From Stutzerimonas stutzeri (GTDB taxonomy: Bacteria; Pseudomonadota; Gammaproteobacteria; Pseudomonadales; Pseudomonadaceae): a stretch of DNA of 64,000 nucleotides. Shown here one piece after another: positions 34,761 through 44,027 of this stretch (position 1 is the first letter of the stretch; each line of letters begins with the position of its first letter). The stretch is from positions 186,001 through 250,000 of the forward strand of contig NZ_POUT01000004.1 of the NCBI RefSeq assembly GCF_002890915.1. The letters are read 5' to 3'. The translations under genes were made by a program, and so were the position numbers. Below the pieces are notes generated by a model, which saw only the letters and a program-made list of their open reading frames with translations, made no database searches and was not told the DNA's origin.

Positions 34761-34839
34761 TGATCCTTCAGCGCAAAACGGCTTGGCAATATGGCCTGCA
34801 TTGCCTAGGCTGAGCCGTCCATCGACTGTCGCCAGGCCC

Positions 34840-35847
34840 ATGCGTACCTCGATCAAACTACTCCTGCTGCTGGTGCTCGCCGGCGCCGCGTTCGCCGTTT
34901 ACCTGGACTGGACGCGCGACCGCCGCAGCGGTCCGCTGCTGTCGGACCTGCGCACCCTGCCGATCGACAGCCGCGGCCAGCCGGGCGATGCCGGCAACCT
35001 GCTCGGCATCGAGACACGGCTGCAGCCGGCCGACTACCAGAGCCGCGAGCGCCTGCAGCTGAAGTTCGCCACCTACCTGCAGCAGGCCGCCGACGCCGGC
35101 CTGCTCAACGACAAGACCATCGTGGTGCTGCCCGAGCACGTCGGCACGGGGCTGTTCGCCCTCGGTGAGAAGCCGGAAGTGCAGCAGGCCCGCACCCTGC
35201 GCGATGCCATGCAATGGATGGCGCTGAGCAACCCGGGGCACTACCTGCGCGCACTGACCGGCCACCAGGGCGACGATCGGCGCACCGGCGCCGTGCTGCA
35301 GCTCAAGGCCCGGCGGATGGCCGAGGACTACCAGCGTATCTTCGGCGAACTGGCCGCGCGCTTCGGCGTGACCCTGGTGGCCGGCTCGATCGTGCTGCCC
35401 GAGCCCTATCTGGATGGCGAGCGGCTGCGGGCCGGCAAGGGGCCGTTGCGGCAGGTCAGCCTGACCTTCGACGCCCACGGCAAGCCGCTCGGAGCGCTGC
35501 AGTACAAGCATGCGCTGAGCCGCTACGAGCGCCGCTACAGCATCGCGCCCGTCATCGGGCCGCGGCCAACCATCGATACCCCGGCCGGCGCGCTGGCGGT
35601 GCTGCTGGGTTGCGACGCCTATCTGCAGCCAATACCCGCCACGGCGCAGCTGCTGGCCATTCCCGGCGCGCCGGCGAACCCGCAAGCCCACTGCGACGGC
35701 ACATTCGACGGCCTGCCCGAGGCCATTCCGCACATGGCCGTGCGGACCCTCGGCCTGCCCTGGAACCTGCTCGGCTCGCCCCGCCGCCCCGCCCCGCCCG
35801 GGCCTGGCATCCCGGTGCAGATAAGCAATCTCTGGCTCGGTGACTGA
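34840..35847 (+). CDS. Membrane-anchored carbon-nitrogen hydrolase (nitrilase superfamily)
   Basis: 335 residues from the ATG at 34840. An N-terminal hydrophobic segment (SIKLLLLLVLAGAAFAVYL) anchors or exports the protein. The nitrilase triad is visible as Glu in VVLPEHVGTG, Lys in LQYKHALSRY and Cys in VLLGCDAYLQ. This resembles the catalytic domain of Lnt-like amidases but without its multiple helices. The substrate is unknown. The AraC-type gene begins one base after its stop, indicating a two-gene operon. Confidence 0.82.
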   Translation: MRTSIKLLLLLVLAGAAFAVYLDWTRDRRSGPLLSDLRTLPIDSRGQPGDAGNLLGIETRLQPADYQSRERLQLKFATYLQQAADAGLLNDKTIVVLPEHVGTGLFALGEKPEVQQARTLRDAMQWMALSNPGHYLRALTGHQGDDRRTGAVLQLKARRMAEDYQRIFGELAARFGVTLVAGSIVLPEPYLDGERLRAGKGPLRQVSLTFDAHGKPLGALQYKHALSRYERRYSIAPVIGPRPTIDTPAGALAVLLGCDAYLQPIPATAQLLAIPGAPANPQAHCDGTFDGLPEAIPHMAVRTLGLPWNLLGSPRRPAPPGPGIPVQISNLWLGD

Positions 35848-35848
35848 C

Positions 35849-36895
35849 ATGAATGCGCAACGGGTGCGGCTGGGGGATCTGTCCGTGGGTTTCGTGCACA
35901 GCCTCGCCGAGGCGTTGCAGCTGCGCGACCTGGATGCCCGGCCGCTGCTGGAAGCCTACGGGTTGGATGCCGAACGCCTCGCCGAACCCCAGGCACGGCT
36001 GTCGATTCCGCGCTACATGCGCCTGGGCCACGCGGCCATCCAGCTCGCCGGCGACCCCGCGCTCGGCCTGGAGATGGGCCGCCTGCGCAAGCCGGGGCAT
36101 CTCGGCCTGGCCGGCATCGCCGCCGCGCAGGCGCCGACGGTGCGCGAAGCCGCGCGAGCGCTGATCCGCTTCGAGCCCCTCTACGCGTCCAACTACCGCG
36201 GCCATTCCAGCTTCCATGAAGACGCCTCGGGCGCCTGGCTGCGCTTCTATTCGATCAGCCCCTACAACGCCTACAACCGCTTCGTGGTGGATACCGTGCT
36301 GGCCAGCTGGGTCGCGCAGCTCGCGCGCCTGGCCGGGCAGGCACTGGTACCGACGGCGATCCACATCGAGTTCGAGGCACCGGCGTATGCCGCGCATTAC
36401 GAAGCGCTGTTCGGTCGCCCAGTGACCTTCGCCGCCGCGGCGAACCAGCTGCACCTGGACAAGGCCACCCTCGCCCTGCGCAACCCGGAGCATTGCCCGG
36501 GCACCTGGCGCCATCTGCTGGAACTCTGCGAGAACGAACTGGAGCGCCGCACCCGTACCCGCAGCCTGCGCGAGCGGGTGGCACAGCTACTCGGCCCCTT
36601 GCTCAAGGGGCAGGAGCCGGACCTGCAGCAGATCGCCGGGCGCCTGCAGATGCCGCCTTGGACCTTGCGGCGCAAGTTGCTCGAGGAAGGCACCAGCTAT
36701 CGCGCGATCCTCAACGATACGCGCCGCGACCTGGCGATGGCCTATATCCGCGATACCGAATCGGCCTTCGGCGAGATCGCCTGGCTGCTCGGTTTCTCCT
36801 CGGCCGAAGCCTTCCAGCGTGCCTTCAAACGCTGGAGTGGGCAGACGCCGGGCGACTATCGGCGCACCCAGCGGCACCCGGCCGAGCAGACCTGA
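35849..36895 (+). CDS. AraC-family transcriptional regulator with Arabinose_bd-like N-terminal domain
   Basis: 348 residues. The N-terminal ligand domain (about 1-200, EPQARLSIPRYMRLGHAAIQL quoted in part as RLSIPRYMRLGHAA) is of the type seen in OruR-like regulators. The C-terminus has the AraC double helix-turn-helix (RDLAMAYIRDTESAFGEIAWLLGFSSAEAFQRAFKRWSG; key residues are the GFSSAEAFQRAFKRW block). Coupled to the hydrolase gene before it. Targets are probably that gene, fadH, or both; inferred from position only. Confidence 0.9.
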   Translation: MNAQRVRLGDLSVGFVHSLAEALQLRDLDARPLLEAYGLDAERLAEPQARLSIPRYMRLGHAAIQLAGDPALGLEMGRLRKPGHLGLAGIAAAQAPTVREAARALIRFEPLYASNYRGHSSFHEDASGAWLRFYSISPYNAYNRFVVDTVLASWVAQLARLAGQALVPTAIHIEFEAPAYAAHYEALFGRPVTFAAAANQLHLDKATLALRNPEHCPGTWRHLLELCENELERRTRTRSLRERVAQLLGPLLKGQEPDLQQIAGRLQMPPWTLRRKLLEEGTSYRAILNDTRRDLAMAYIRDTESAFGEIAWLLGFSSAEAFQRAFKRWSGQTPGDYRRTQRHPAEQT

Positions 36896-36908
36896 AGTCT
36901 CAGGCTCC

Positions 36909-36995
36909 CTATAGCTCGACCGCATCCTCCGCCGAATCGGGGCAATCCTGCTCCGCCGCGTGCCATTCGAGCAATTCGTCCTGGTAATCGTCCAT
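36909..36995 (-). CDS. Possible 28-residue acidic peptide
   Basis: An open frame from the ATG at 36995 encodes an acidic peptide (MDDYQDELLEWHAAEQDC...), about ten Asp or Glu residues and one Cys. It lies between the convergent AraC gene and cio operon end. The ribosome site is weak (GGAAGC, 12 bases upstream). It may be real or chance; conservation would decide. Confidence 0.35.
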   Translation of the reverse strand: MDDYQDELLEWHAAEQDCPDSAEDAVEL

Positions 36996-37183
36996 AGGAA
37001 AGCTTCCGTCTCTAGTCTGCAAAGTGGCTTGGCAACTTGCACAAGGAAATTCAAGGTTCGTGCCAGACAACCTACAGCCTGCAAATGAACGATTGGTGAC
37101 GCTATTACCCGTGCCAGCGAGCGCCCATGCCATAAAACGGCGCAGCCCGTGTGCAATCATGCCCAACCCCGGCGCAGGTGCCG

Positions 37184-37333
37184 TCAAGGCGCGGCCAGGC
37201 CCGCCGCGTTCATCGCCAGGCGCAACAGCCAGGCGACGACCGCGAGCGCCAGCACGCTGCCGCTCCAGATCAGCACCAGCCAGCTCATGCGCTGCCAGAG
37301 CGGCTTCTGTTGCGGCTCGTTCCCGTCCTTCAT
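37184..37333 (-). CDS. DUF2474 family small membrane protein of the bd-type oxidase operon
   Basis: 49 residues (MKDGNEPQQKPLWQRMSWLV) with one membrane helix (about 17-42). Its ATG shares one base with the cydB stop (TGATG), so translation is coupled. DUF2474 proteins sit behind cioB in many pseudomonads and probably take the place of the small CydX subunit. It is too short for standard gene calling and easily missed. Confidence 0.85.
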   Translation of the reverse strand: MKDGNEPQQKPLWQRMSWLVLIWSGSVLALAVVAWLLRLAMNAAGLAAP

Positions 37334-38340
37334 CAGTGGTAACCGTCCTCGGCACTGACCTTGCCACGGAACACGTAATAGCTCCAGGCGGTGTACATCA
37401 GGATCAGCGGGATGATCAGCAGCGCACCGACCAGGGTGAAGCCCTGGCTCTGGGCGGGCGCGGCGGCGTCCCAGATGCTCACCGACGGCGGGATGATGTT
37501 CGGCCACAGGCTGATGCCCAGGCCGCTGTAGCCGAGGAAGATCAACGCCAGGGTAAGCAGGAACGGCGTGTAGTTGGCGTAGCGCTGGATCGAGCGCAGC
37601 AGGCCGAAGGTGCACAGCAGCACCAGCAGAGGGACCGGCATGAACCAGAACAGGTTGGGCAGGCTGAACCAGCGCTCGGCGATGTCCGGATGGGTCAGCG
37701 GCGTCCACAGGCTGACGATGCCGGTGACCGCCAGCACCGCCCATACCAGCGGCACGCCGATGTCGTGCATGCGCTTCTGCAGGTCGCCCGCGGTGCGCAT
37801 CATCAGCCAGGTGCAGCCGAGCAGCGCGTAGGCGATGATCAGCGCCAGGCCGCAGAACAGCGAGAACGGCGTCAGCCAGTCCAGCGCGCCGCCGGCATAG
37901 CTCCTGCCCTCCACCGGCAGCCCGCTGATGAAGGCGCCCAGCACCACGCCCTGGAAGAAGGTCGCCGCCAGCGAGCCACCGATGAAGGCCTTGTCCCAGA
38001 TGTGCTGGCGCCGCCTGCTGGCCTTGAAGCGGAACTCGAACGCCACGCCGCGGAAGATCAGCCCCATCAGCATGAAGACGATCGGCAGGTAGAGCGCCGA
38101 GAGCACCACCGAATAGGCCAGCGGAAACGCCGCGAACAGCCCCGCGCCGCCCAGCACCAGCCAGGTCTCGTTGCCGTCCCAGACCGGCGCCACGGTGTTC
38201 ATCATGACGTCGCGCTCGGCGCCGTTCTGGACGAAGGGAAAGAGGATGCCGACGCCCAGATCGAAGCCGTCCATCACCACGTACATCATGATGCCGAAGA
38301 TGATGATCACCGCCCAGATCAGTGAAAGATCGATACCCAT
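37333..38340 (-). CDS. cioB: Cytochrome bd-type quinol oxidase subunit II (CioB/CydB)
   Basis: 335 residues. MGIDLSLIWAVIIIFGIMMYVVMDGFDLGVGIL (recognised by the MDGFDLGVG motif) and WDGNETWLVLGGAGLFAAFP are hallmarks of CydB. Eight to nine membrane helices. It forms a heterodimer with subunit I. It starts three bases after the cioA stop. Confidence 0.95.
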   Translation of the reverse strand: MGIDLSLIWAVIIIFGIMMYVVMDGFDLGVGILFPFVQNGAERDVMMNTVAPVWDGNETWLVLGGAGLFAAFPLAYSVVLSALYLPIVFMLMGLIFRGVAFEFRFKASRRRQHIWDKAFIGGSLAATFFQGVVLGAFISGLPVEGRSYAGGALDWLTPFSLFCGLALIIAYALLGCTWLMMRTAGDLQKRMHDIGVPLVWAVLAVTGIVSLWTPLTHPDIAERWFSLPNLFWFMPVPLLVLLCTFGLLRSIQRYANYTPFLLTLALIFLGYSGLGISLWPNIIPPSVSIWDAAAPAQSQGFTLVGALLIIPLILMYTAWSYYVFRGKVSAEDGYH

Positions 38341-38343
38341 GGC

Positions 38344-39783
38344 TCAATTCCTCTCGCCCAGTTGATCGCCGTGCTCATGGTGGATCGCCTCGTCCGCGGC
38401 GGATATCGGCCGCATCGGCGTGCGCTGCTCGCCGGGCCCGCCGACACCCTTCCCGCGCCCCTCGCTGAGCACCGGGCCCTTGGCTACCAGGCGCAACACG
38501 TAGAGCATGCCGACGCCGAACACCGCGAAGTAGACGATGACGAACATCGCCAGGGTCAGTCCCAACTGCCCGCCACCGTGGCTGGACACCGCATCGGCGG
38601 TGCGCATCAGGCCGTAGACCACCCAGGGCTGGCGGCCGATCTCTGTGGTGTACCAGCCGGCGAGGATCGCGATCAGCCCGGAAGGTCCCATCCACAGCAC
38701 CAGGCGCAGGAACGGCCGCGACGCGTACAGCCGCCCGCCACGGCGCAGCAGCAGGCTCCAGATACCGGTGGCGATCATCAGCAGGCCGAGCGCGACCATG
38801 ATGCGGAAGGTCCAGAACACGATCGTCGAATTCGGCCGGTCCGCGGGCGGGAAATCCTTGAGCGCCGGGATCGGCTCGCTCAGGCTGTGGTTGAGGATCA
38901 GGCTGCCGAGGTAGGGAATCTCCAGCTTGTAGCGGGTCGTCTCCGCTTCCATGTCGGGCCAGCCGAACAGCAGCAGCGGCGTGGGTTCGCCCGAGGAGTT
39001 GTCCCAGTGGCCCTCGATCGCGGCGATCTTCGCCGGCTGGTATTCGAGGGTGTTGAGCCCGTGGAAGTCGCCGATCAGCGCCTGCACCGGCGCCACCAGC
39101 AGGGCCATCCACATGGCCATCGACAGCATCTTGCGCACCGCCGGGTTGTCCCGCCCGCGCAACAGCTGCCAGGCCGCCGAGGCGCCGACGAAGAACGCCG
39201 TGGCGAGGAACGCGGCCACCGCCATGTGCGCCAGCCGGTACGGGAAGGACGGGTTGAAGATGATCGCCAGCCAGTCCACCGGTACCACGATCCCATCGAT
39301 GATCTCGTGGCCCTGCGGGGTGTGCATCCAGCTGTTCGAGGCGAGAATCCAGAACGTCGAGATCAGCGTGCCCACCGCCACCATGACCGTGGAGAAGAAG
39401 TGCAGCAGCGGGCCGACACGGTTCCAGCCGAACAGCATCACGCCGAGGAAACCGGCCTCGAGGAAGAAGGCGGTCAGCACCTCGTAGGTGAGCAGCGGCC
39501 CGGTGACGCTGCCGGCGAATTCGGAGTACGCGCTCCAGTTCGTGCCGAACTGATAGGCCATGACGATCCCCGAGACCACCCCCATGCCGAAGTTGACCGC
39601 GAAGATCTTCAGCCAGAAATGGTAGAGGTCGCGGTAGACCTCCTGCCGGGTCTTCAGCCAGAGGCCTTCGAGCACCGCGAGATAGCTGGCCAGACCGATG
39701 GTGATCGCCGGAAAGATGATGTGAAACGAGATGGTGAAGGCAAACTGGATCCGCGCGAGCTCCAGTGCTTCCAGACCGAACAT
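38344..39783 (-). CDS. cioA: Cytochrome bd-type quinol oxidase subunit I, cyanide-insensitive type
   Basis: 479 residues from the ATG at 39783 (MFGLEALELARIQFAF). The haem ligand regions (ARIQFAFTISFHIIFPA, the GWNRVGPLLHFFST loop and the C-terminal RQPWVVYGLMRTADAVS) are conserved. The quinol loop is of the short type found in the Pseudomonas cyanide-insensitive oxidase, which is why the protein is shorter than E. coli CydA. It reduces oxygen directly with ubiquinol and is a third terminal oxidase beside the two cbb3 enzymes. Confidence 0.95.
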   Translation of the reverse strand: MFGLEALELARIQFAFTISFHIIFPAITIGLASYLAVLEGLWLKTRQEVYRDLYHFWLKIFAVNFGMGVVSGIVMAYQFGTNWSAYSEFAGSVTGPLLTYEVLTAFFLEAGFLGVMLFGWNRVGPLLHFFSTVMVAVGTLISTFWILASNSWMHTPQGHEIIDGIVVPVDWLAIIFNPSFPYRLAHMAVAAFLATAFFVGASAAWQLLRGRDNPAVRKMLSMAMWMALLVAPVQALIGDFHGLNTLEYQPAKIAAIEGHWDNSSGEPTPLLLFGWPDMEAETTRYKLEIPYLGSLILNHSLSEPIPALKDFPPADRPNSTIVFWTFRIMVALGLLMIATGIWSLLLRRGGRLYASRPFLRLVLWMGPSGLIAILAGWYTTEIGRQPWVVYGLMRTADAVSSHGGGQLGLTLAMFVIVYFAVFGVGMLYVLRLVAKGPVLSEGRGKGVGGPGEQRTPMRPISAADEAIHHEHGDQLGERN

Positions 39784-39988
39784 GGGCAACTCCTCGTCGA
39801 GTGATCTCCCGCCCGGCACCGGGCCGGTGGCACGGGGTTCAGGACAAGTGACAGCGGATGACGCCAAGGGTGCGCCCGTCCGCCAGTAGCATGCCGCTGT
39901 CCGGCCTTCGGTCGGCGTCCGCATCCGCTGCCGAAGGCCGGGCTATGCTGACGGTCAAAGCAGCATCGCCAGACGAGGAGTAGCGCCG

Positions 39989-41035
39989 ATGCACACCCGC
40001 TCCACCTTCATCCCGCCGTATATCCTCGACCGCATCGTCGATCGCGGTTCTGCCTACCAGCGCGGCTGCGCCCGCATCACCCTCGACCACCTGCACAGCC
40101 TGCTGCCCAACCCCGGCCCGCCACGCCCCACCGCTATCGCCGAGCTTGGCGAGCAGCGCACGCCCGGGCACCCGCAACGGCGCATCCACGACGCCAAACA
40201 GCGCATGCAGCTGCCCGGCGTGCAACGGCGCCGCGAGGGCCAGCCGGCCAGCGGCGACCCGGCCGTCGACGAGGCCTACGACGGGCTCGGCGCGACCTAC
40301 GACTTCTTCTGGCAGGTGTTCCAGCGCGATTCGATCGACGACCTGGGCATGCCGCTGATCGGCACCGTGCACTACGGGCAGGGCTACGAAAACGCCTTCT
40401 GGAACGGCGAGCAGATGGTCTTCGGCGATGGCGACGGCGAGCTGTTCCAGCGCTTCACCCGCTCGCTGGACGTGATCGCCCACGAGCTGACCCACGGGCT
40501 GATCGAGAGCGAGGCCGCGCTGGTCTACTTCAACCAGTCGGGGGCGCTGAACGAATCCATATCGGACGTCTTCGGCGTGCTGACTAAGCAGCACAGCCTG
40601 GGCCAGATGGCCGCGCAGGCGGATTGGCTGGTCGGCGCCGAATTGCTCACCGACAAGGTTCAGGGTGTCGCCCTGCGCTCGATGGCCCATCCCGGCACCG
40701 CCTATGACGATCCGCTGCTCGGCCGCGACCCGCAGCCGGCGCACATGCGCGACTTCATCGAGACCCGCGAGGACAACGGTGGCGTGCACCTGAACTCCGG
40801 CATCCCCAACCGCGCCTTCTACCTGGCCGCCACCACGCTGGGCGGCTATGCCTGGGAACAGGCCGGGCGCATCTGGTACGACACCATCTGCGACCCGCAA
40901 CTGCCCAACGACGCCGACTTCGCCGCCTTTTCCAGGCTGACCCTGGCCCATGCCGCACGCGTGTTCGGCGCCCAGTCGCAGCCATTCGAGGCGCTGCGCC
41001 AGGCCTGGGCCGACGTCGGCGTAGAGCCACACTGA
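39989..41035 (+). CDS. Protealysin-like M4 metalloprotease
   Basis: 348 residues, without a classical signal peptide. A short propeptide contains FIPPYILDRIV, the conserved PPL-type motif of protealysins. The mature domain has the zinc motif HELTH at His165-His169 and the third ligand Glu189 in NESISDVFG, with EDNGGVHLNSGIPNRAFY towards the end. M4 proteases of this subgroup are known or suspected to act inside the cell or on leaving it. The emfourin-type gene follows by nine bases. Confidence 0.9.
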   Translation: MHTRSTFIPPYILDRIVDRGSAYQRGCARITLDHLHSLLPNPGPPRPTAIAELGEQRTPGHPQRRIHDAKQRMQLPGVQRRREGQPASGDPAVDEAYDGLGATYDFFWQVFQRDSIDDLGMPLIGTVHYGQGYENAFWNGEQMVFGDGDGELFQRFTRSLDVIAHELTHGLIESEAALVYFNQSGALNESISDVFGVLTKQHSLGQMAAQADWLVGAELLTDKVQGVALRSMAHPGTAYDDPLLGRDPQPAHMRDFIETREDNGGVHLNSGIPNRAFYLAATTLGGYAWEQAGRIWYDTICDPQLPNDADFAAFSRLTLAHAARVFGAQSQPFEALRQAWADVGVEPH

Positions 41036-41044
41036 GGAGGCGGC

Positions 41045-41377
41045 ATGAAGATGCCCGCATTGGGACCCGACAGCTCGCTACGCCTGTCGCGCCAGGGTGG
41101 ATTCGCCGCGCTGCCGGGCCTGACGCGGCCGCGACAGATCGAGTTCGCCCGCTGCGACGCCGCCCAGCGTCGCGACATCTGCACGCTGCTCGAGCGCTGC
41201 CTGCCGGTCGCCAGCAAGACCGCCGGCGCCGGCGACCAGCGCTACTACCGGATCGAACTGCACTATCGGCGCGAGGATGTCGACGCCGAGATGATCCTGC
41301 AGATTCCCGAGGAACGCGCCCCGCAGGAGCTGGTGCAGCTCTGGCGGGACGGCACCACGTCCAACGCTGCGCGCTGA
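41045..41377 (+). CDS. Emfourin-like protein, inhibitor of the adjacent M4 protease
   Basis: 110 residues. SSLRLSRQGGFAALPGLTRPRQIEF, the ICTLLERCLP segment and YYRIELHYRREDVDAEMIL resemble the emfourin (M4in) inhibitors encoded beside protealysin. GAGGAG precedes the ATG, nine bases after the protease stop. The pairing supports inhibitor function; no biochemical evidence is visible from sequence. Confidence 0.82.
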   Translation: MKMPALGPDSSLRLSRQGGFAALPGLTRPRQIEFARCDAAQRRDICTLLERCLPVASKTAGAGDQRYYRIELHYRREDVDAEMILQIPEERAPQELVQLWRDGTTSNAAR

Positions 41378-41391
41378 AGTGGCGAACGGCG

Positions 41392-43527
41392 CTACAGCCG
41401 CACCACGCCGCCGGCCGCGAGCAAGGCGGTGACCTGCGCCTCGGGCAACGGCCGCGAGAGCAGGAAGCCCTGGAACTCATCGCAGCCCTGGCGGCAAAGG
41501 AATTCGAACTGCGCCCGGTTCTCCACGCCTTCGGCGACCACCGTCTTGCGCAGGCTCTTGCCCAGCGAGATGGCGGCGCGGGCGATCATCGCCACCTCGT
41601 CCTCGTGCTCGAGGCCAGTGACCAGCGAACGGTCGATCTTGATGATGTCCAGCGGGAAGCGCCGCAGATAGCTGAGCGACGAATAGCCGGTGCCGAAATC
41701 GTCCATGGCCAGGCGGAAGCCGAGCGCCTTGAACTCGGTCAGGATCGCCACCGCACGCGCGCCGTCGCCGAGAAATACCGTTTCGGTGATCTCCAGCTCC
41801 ACCAGTGCCGGCGACAGTCCGATCTCCTCCAGCAGTGCGGCGATCCGCTCGACGATATCGTCGCCGAGAAACAACAGCGGCGAGAGGTTCACCGCCACCA
41901 GCAGCGGCGTGGCGCGCCCCTCGTTCCACCTGCGGGCGGCGCTGAAGGCACGGCGCAGGATGGCCAGCGTCAGCGGCATGATCAGCCCGCTTTCCTCCGC
42001 GATCGGGATGAAGCGGTCCGGCCCGACCACCCCCAGCCCGGCATGCGTCCAGCGCGCCAGCGCCTCGACCCCGACGATGCGGCACGCGGCATCGACCTTG
42101 GGCTGGTAGTGCACGGTGAATTCGTCGCCCTCCAGGGCAAGGCGCATGGCCGCCTCCAGGTTGAGGCGCTCGTCGGCGATCCGGTTGAGGTCGTGGGTGA
42201 AGAACTGGAAATTGTTGCGGCCACGCTTCTTGGCCGCATACATGGCGATATCGGCGTGCTTGAGCAGGCTCTGCGCATCCTCGCCGTCATCGGGAAACAT
42301 CGCCACCCCCAGGCTTGCCCCGACCTGGAATTCGCGGCCGGCGAGGGTCACGGGGCGGCGAATCTCGTTCAGCATCCGCTCCAGCAGCGAAATCACCGTG
42401 CTGATGCGGTAATGATCGTTGAGTACCAGCACGAATTCGTCACCGCCGACCCGCGCCACCGTATCGGAGCTGCGCAGGCTACCGGCGAGACGCTTGGCGA
42501 TGCTCTTCAACAGCTCGTCGCCGGCGACATGCCCGAGGCCGTCGTTGATGAACTTGAAGTTGTCCAGGTCGATGAAGACCAGGGGCAGGTAGTAGCCCAG
42601 CCGCGCCGCGCGGGCCAGCCCCTGCTCGATGCGGTCGTTGAGCAGAATGCGATTGGGCAGGCCGGTCAGCAGGTCGTGGTTGGCCTGGCGTTCGAGCTGC
42701 TGCTGGTAGTGCTTGCGCTCGGAGATGTCCTGCACGGTGCCTTCATAGCAGATGAATTCGCCATTCGCGCCGTGCACGACATGGGCATTCTCGGAAATCC
42801 AGATGCGCGTGCCATCGCGCCGATAGACCTCGGACTCGAAGTTGAGCACCTCGCCCTGTTGTTCCATCAACCGGCAGAACGTCTCGCGGCGCCCGCCCTC
42901 GACATACAGGCGCCGCTCGATGTCGGCCAGGTCGGCGACCAGTGCGGTTGCGGTGTCGTACCCATAGATTCGCGCCAACGCCGGGTTGGCGGCCAGGTAA
43001 CGGCCATCGCGGGTCGACTGGAAGATTCCCTCGCTGGCGTTCTCGAAGATGCTGCGATAGCGCAGCTCGGCCTGCTCCAGGGCTTCGAGTACCGCCTTCT
43101 GCCCGGTGATGTCCTCGATGAACCCTTCGATGACGATCTCGCCCTGCTCGTCCGGCACCGCGACGCCACGCTCCATCACCCATTTGAAGTAGCCAGCCGC
43201 GGTACGTATGCGGTACTGCACGGTGAAGCGCCCCAGCCCGTCGATGGCCGTTTCGACGCTGCGCCTCACCCGCGCGCGATCATCTGGATGGGTGATCTGC
43301 TCCCAGGACACCATCGTGTCGTTGACCAGTTCGGCGGCGCTGTAGCCGCACAAGCCCAGGCAGCCCTGGCTGACGAAGATCATCGTCCATTGCCCATTGT
43401 TGAGGCAGCGATAGGCCATGCCTTCGAGATTGTTCACCAGCGTGTCGAGAACGCGGGAGCGATCCAGCACCTCACTGCTCAGCAGACTGCCGCGGCGGGT
43501 GATTCTGGAAGTGTCTTTATGGGTCAT
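41392..43527 (-). CDS. PAS-PAS-GGDEF-EAL cyclic-di-GMP signalling protein
   Basis: 711 residues from the ATG at 43527 (MTHKDTSRITRRGS). Two PAS/PAC sensor domains lie at about 40-165 and 175-300 (RYRSIFENASEGIFQSTRDG). A GGDEF domain follows with the intact motif VGGDEF and the DLDNFKFINDGLGH substrate region. The EAL domain has VEALARW, the loop DDFGTGYSSLSYL and EGVEN. Both catalytic motifs look intact, so it could make or break c-di-GMP. No membrane helix. The ATG at 43743 would add an unlikely leader. Confidence 0.93.
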   Translation of the reverse strand: MTHKDTSRITRRGSLLSSEVLDRSRVLDTLVNNLEGMAYRCLNNGQWTMIFVSQGCLGLCGYSAAELVNDTMVSWEQITHPDDRARVRRSVETAIDGLGRFTVQYRIRTAAGYFKWVMERGVAVPDEQGEIVIEGFIEDITGQKAVLEALEQAELRYRSIFENASEGIFQSTRDGRYLAANPALARIYGYDTATALVADLADIERRLYVEGGRRETFCRLMEQQGEVLNFESEVYRRDGTRIWISENAHVVHGANGEFICYEGTVQDISERKHYQQQLERQANHDLLTGLPNRILLNDRIEQGLARAARLGYYLPLVFIDLDNFKFINDGLGHVAGDELLKSIAKRLAGSLRSSDTVARVGGDEFVLVLNDHYRISTVISLLERMLNEIRRPVTLAGREFQVGASLGVAMFPDDGEDAQSLLKHADIAMYAAKKRGRNNFQFFTHDLNRIADERLNLEAAMRLALEGDEFTVHYQPKVDAACRIVGVEALARWTHAGLGVVGPDRFIPIAEESGLIMPLTLAILRRAFSAARRWNEGRATPLLVAVNLSPLLFLGDDIVERIAALLEEIGLSPALVELEITETVFLGDGARAVAILTEFKALGFRLAMDDFGTGYSSLSYLRRFPLDIIKIDRSLVTGLEHEDEVAMIARAAISLGKSLRKTVVAEGVENRAQFEFLCRQGCDEFQGFLLSRPLPEAQVTALLAAGGVVRL

Positions 43528-44027
43528 CGGTGAGCAGGCAACAAAAAATGAAACCGCCGCAGCGGGGCGGGTGGGCTTTCGAGTTATGTGATCGCCGATG
43601 CAACAGGCGAAACAAAATGAGGCGTTTGGCAGAGCAAGAACCGCTCCAGCCGTGGCACCCGCGCCCTTTTGCGTTGGCCGGCCGCCCATAGGGATGGCGA
43701 ATCGCCCCAAAAACAAGCATTCCAGAACTGGCCGCCCCAACATAGCGCAAGGCTATCTGCAGTTCGAAGGATGTCCGCAGGCAGGTTGATCTTTACATTT
43801 CTTAACAATATTATCGATAAGTATTCTCATTAGATAAAAATTAGCATTTGAATACCAAGAATTCACCCCGACCGCGTAATCGCTCTCCGCGAACCGCTCG
43901 TATCGGCCACTAGCCAACCATTCCTTGCTGCCAAGACACCAGCGCTGCACCACCTGTGCGAGGGCCTGCTTCCGTTCGCCTCGAGGAAGCCGAGTCTCGC
44001 CTCCACATTAAGGAGCTTCATTCCACC
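43528..44027. other. Intergenic region between divergent genes, AT-rich in its right half
   Basis: About 500 bases with no supported gene. The left half is GC-rich; 43790-43870 is notably AT-rich and holds the Fur-box-like site. It presumably contains promoters for both the GGDEF-EAL gene and the TonB receptor. Confidence 0.6.
43816..43834. promoter_or_regulatory. Fur-box-like site upstream of the TonB receptor
   Basis: GATAAGTATTCTCATTAGA matches the 19-bp Fur consensus GATAATGATAATCATTATC at about 13-14 positions, with both GATAA and TCATTA blocks. It is 194 bases upstream of the receptor ATG. Iron repression is likely. Confidence 0.6.
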
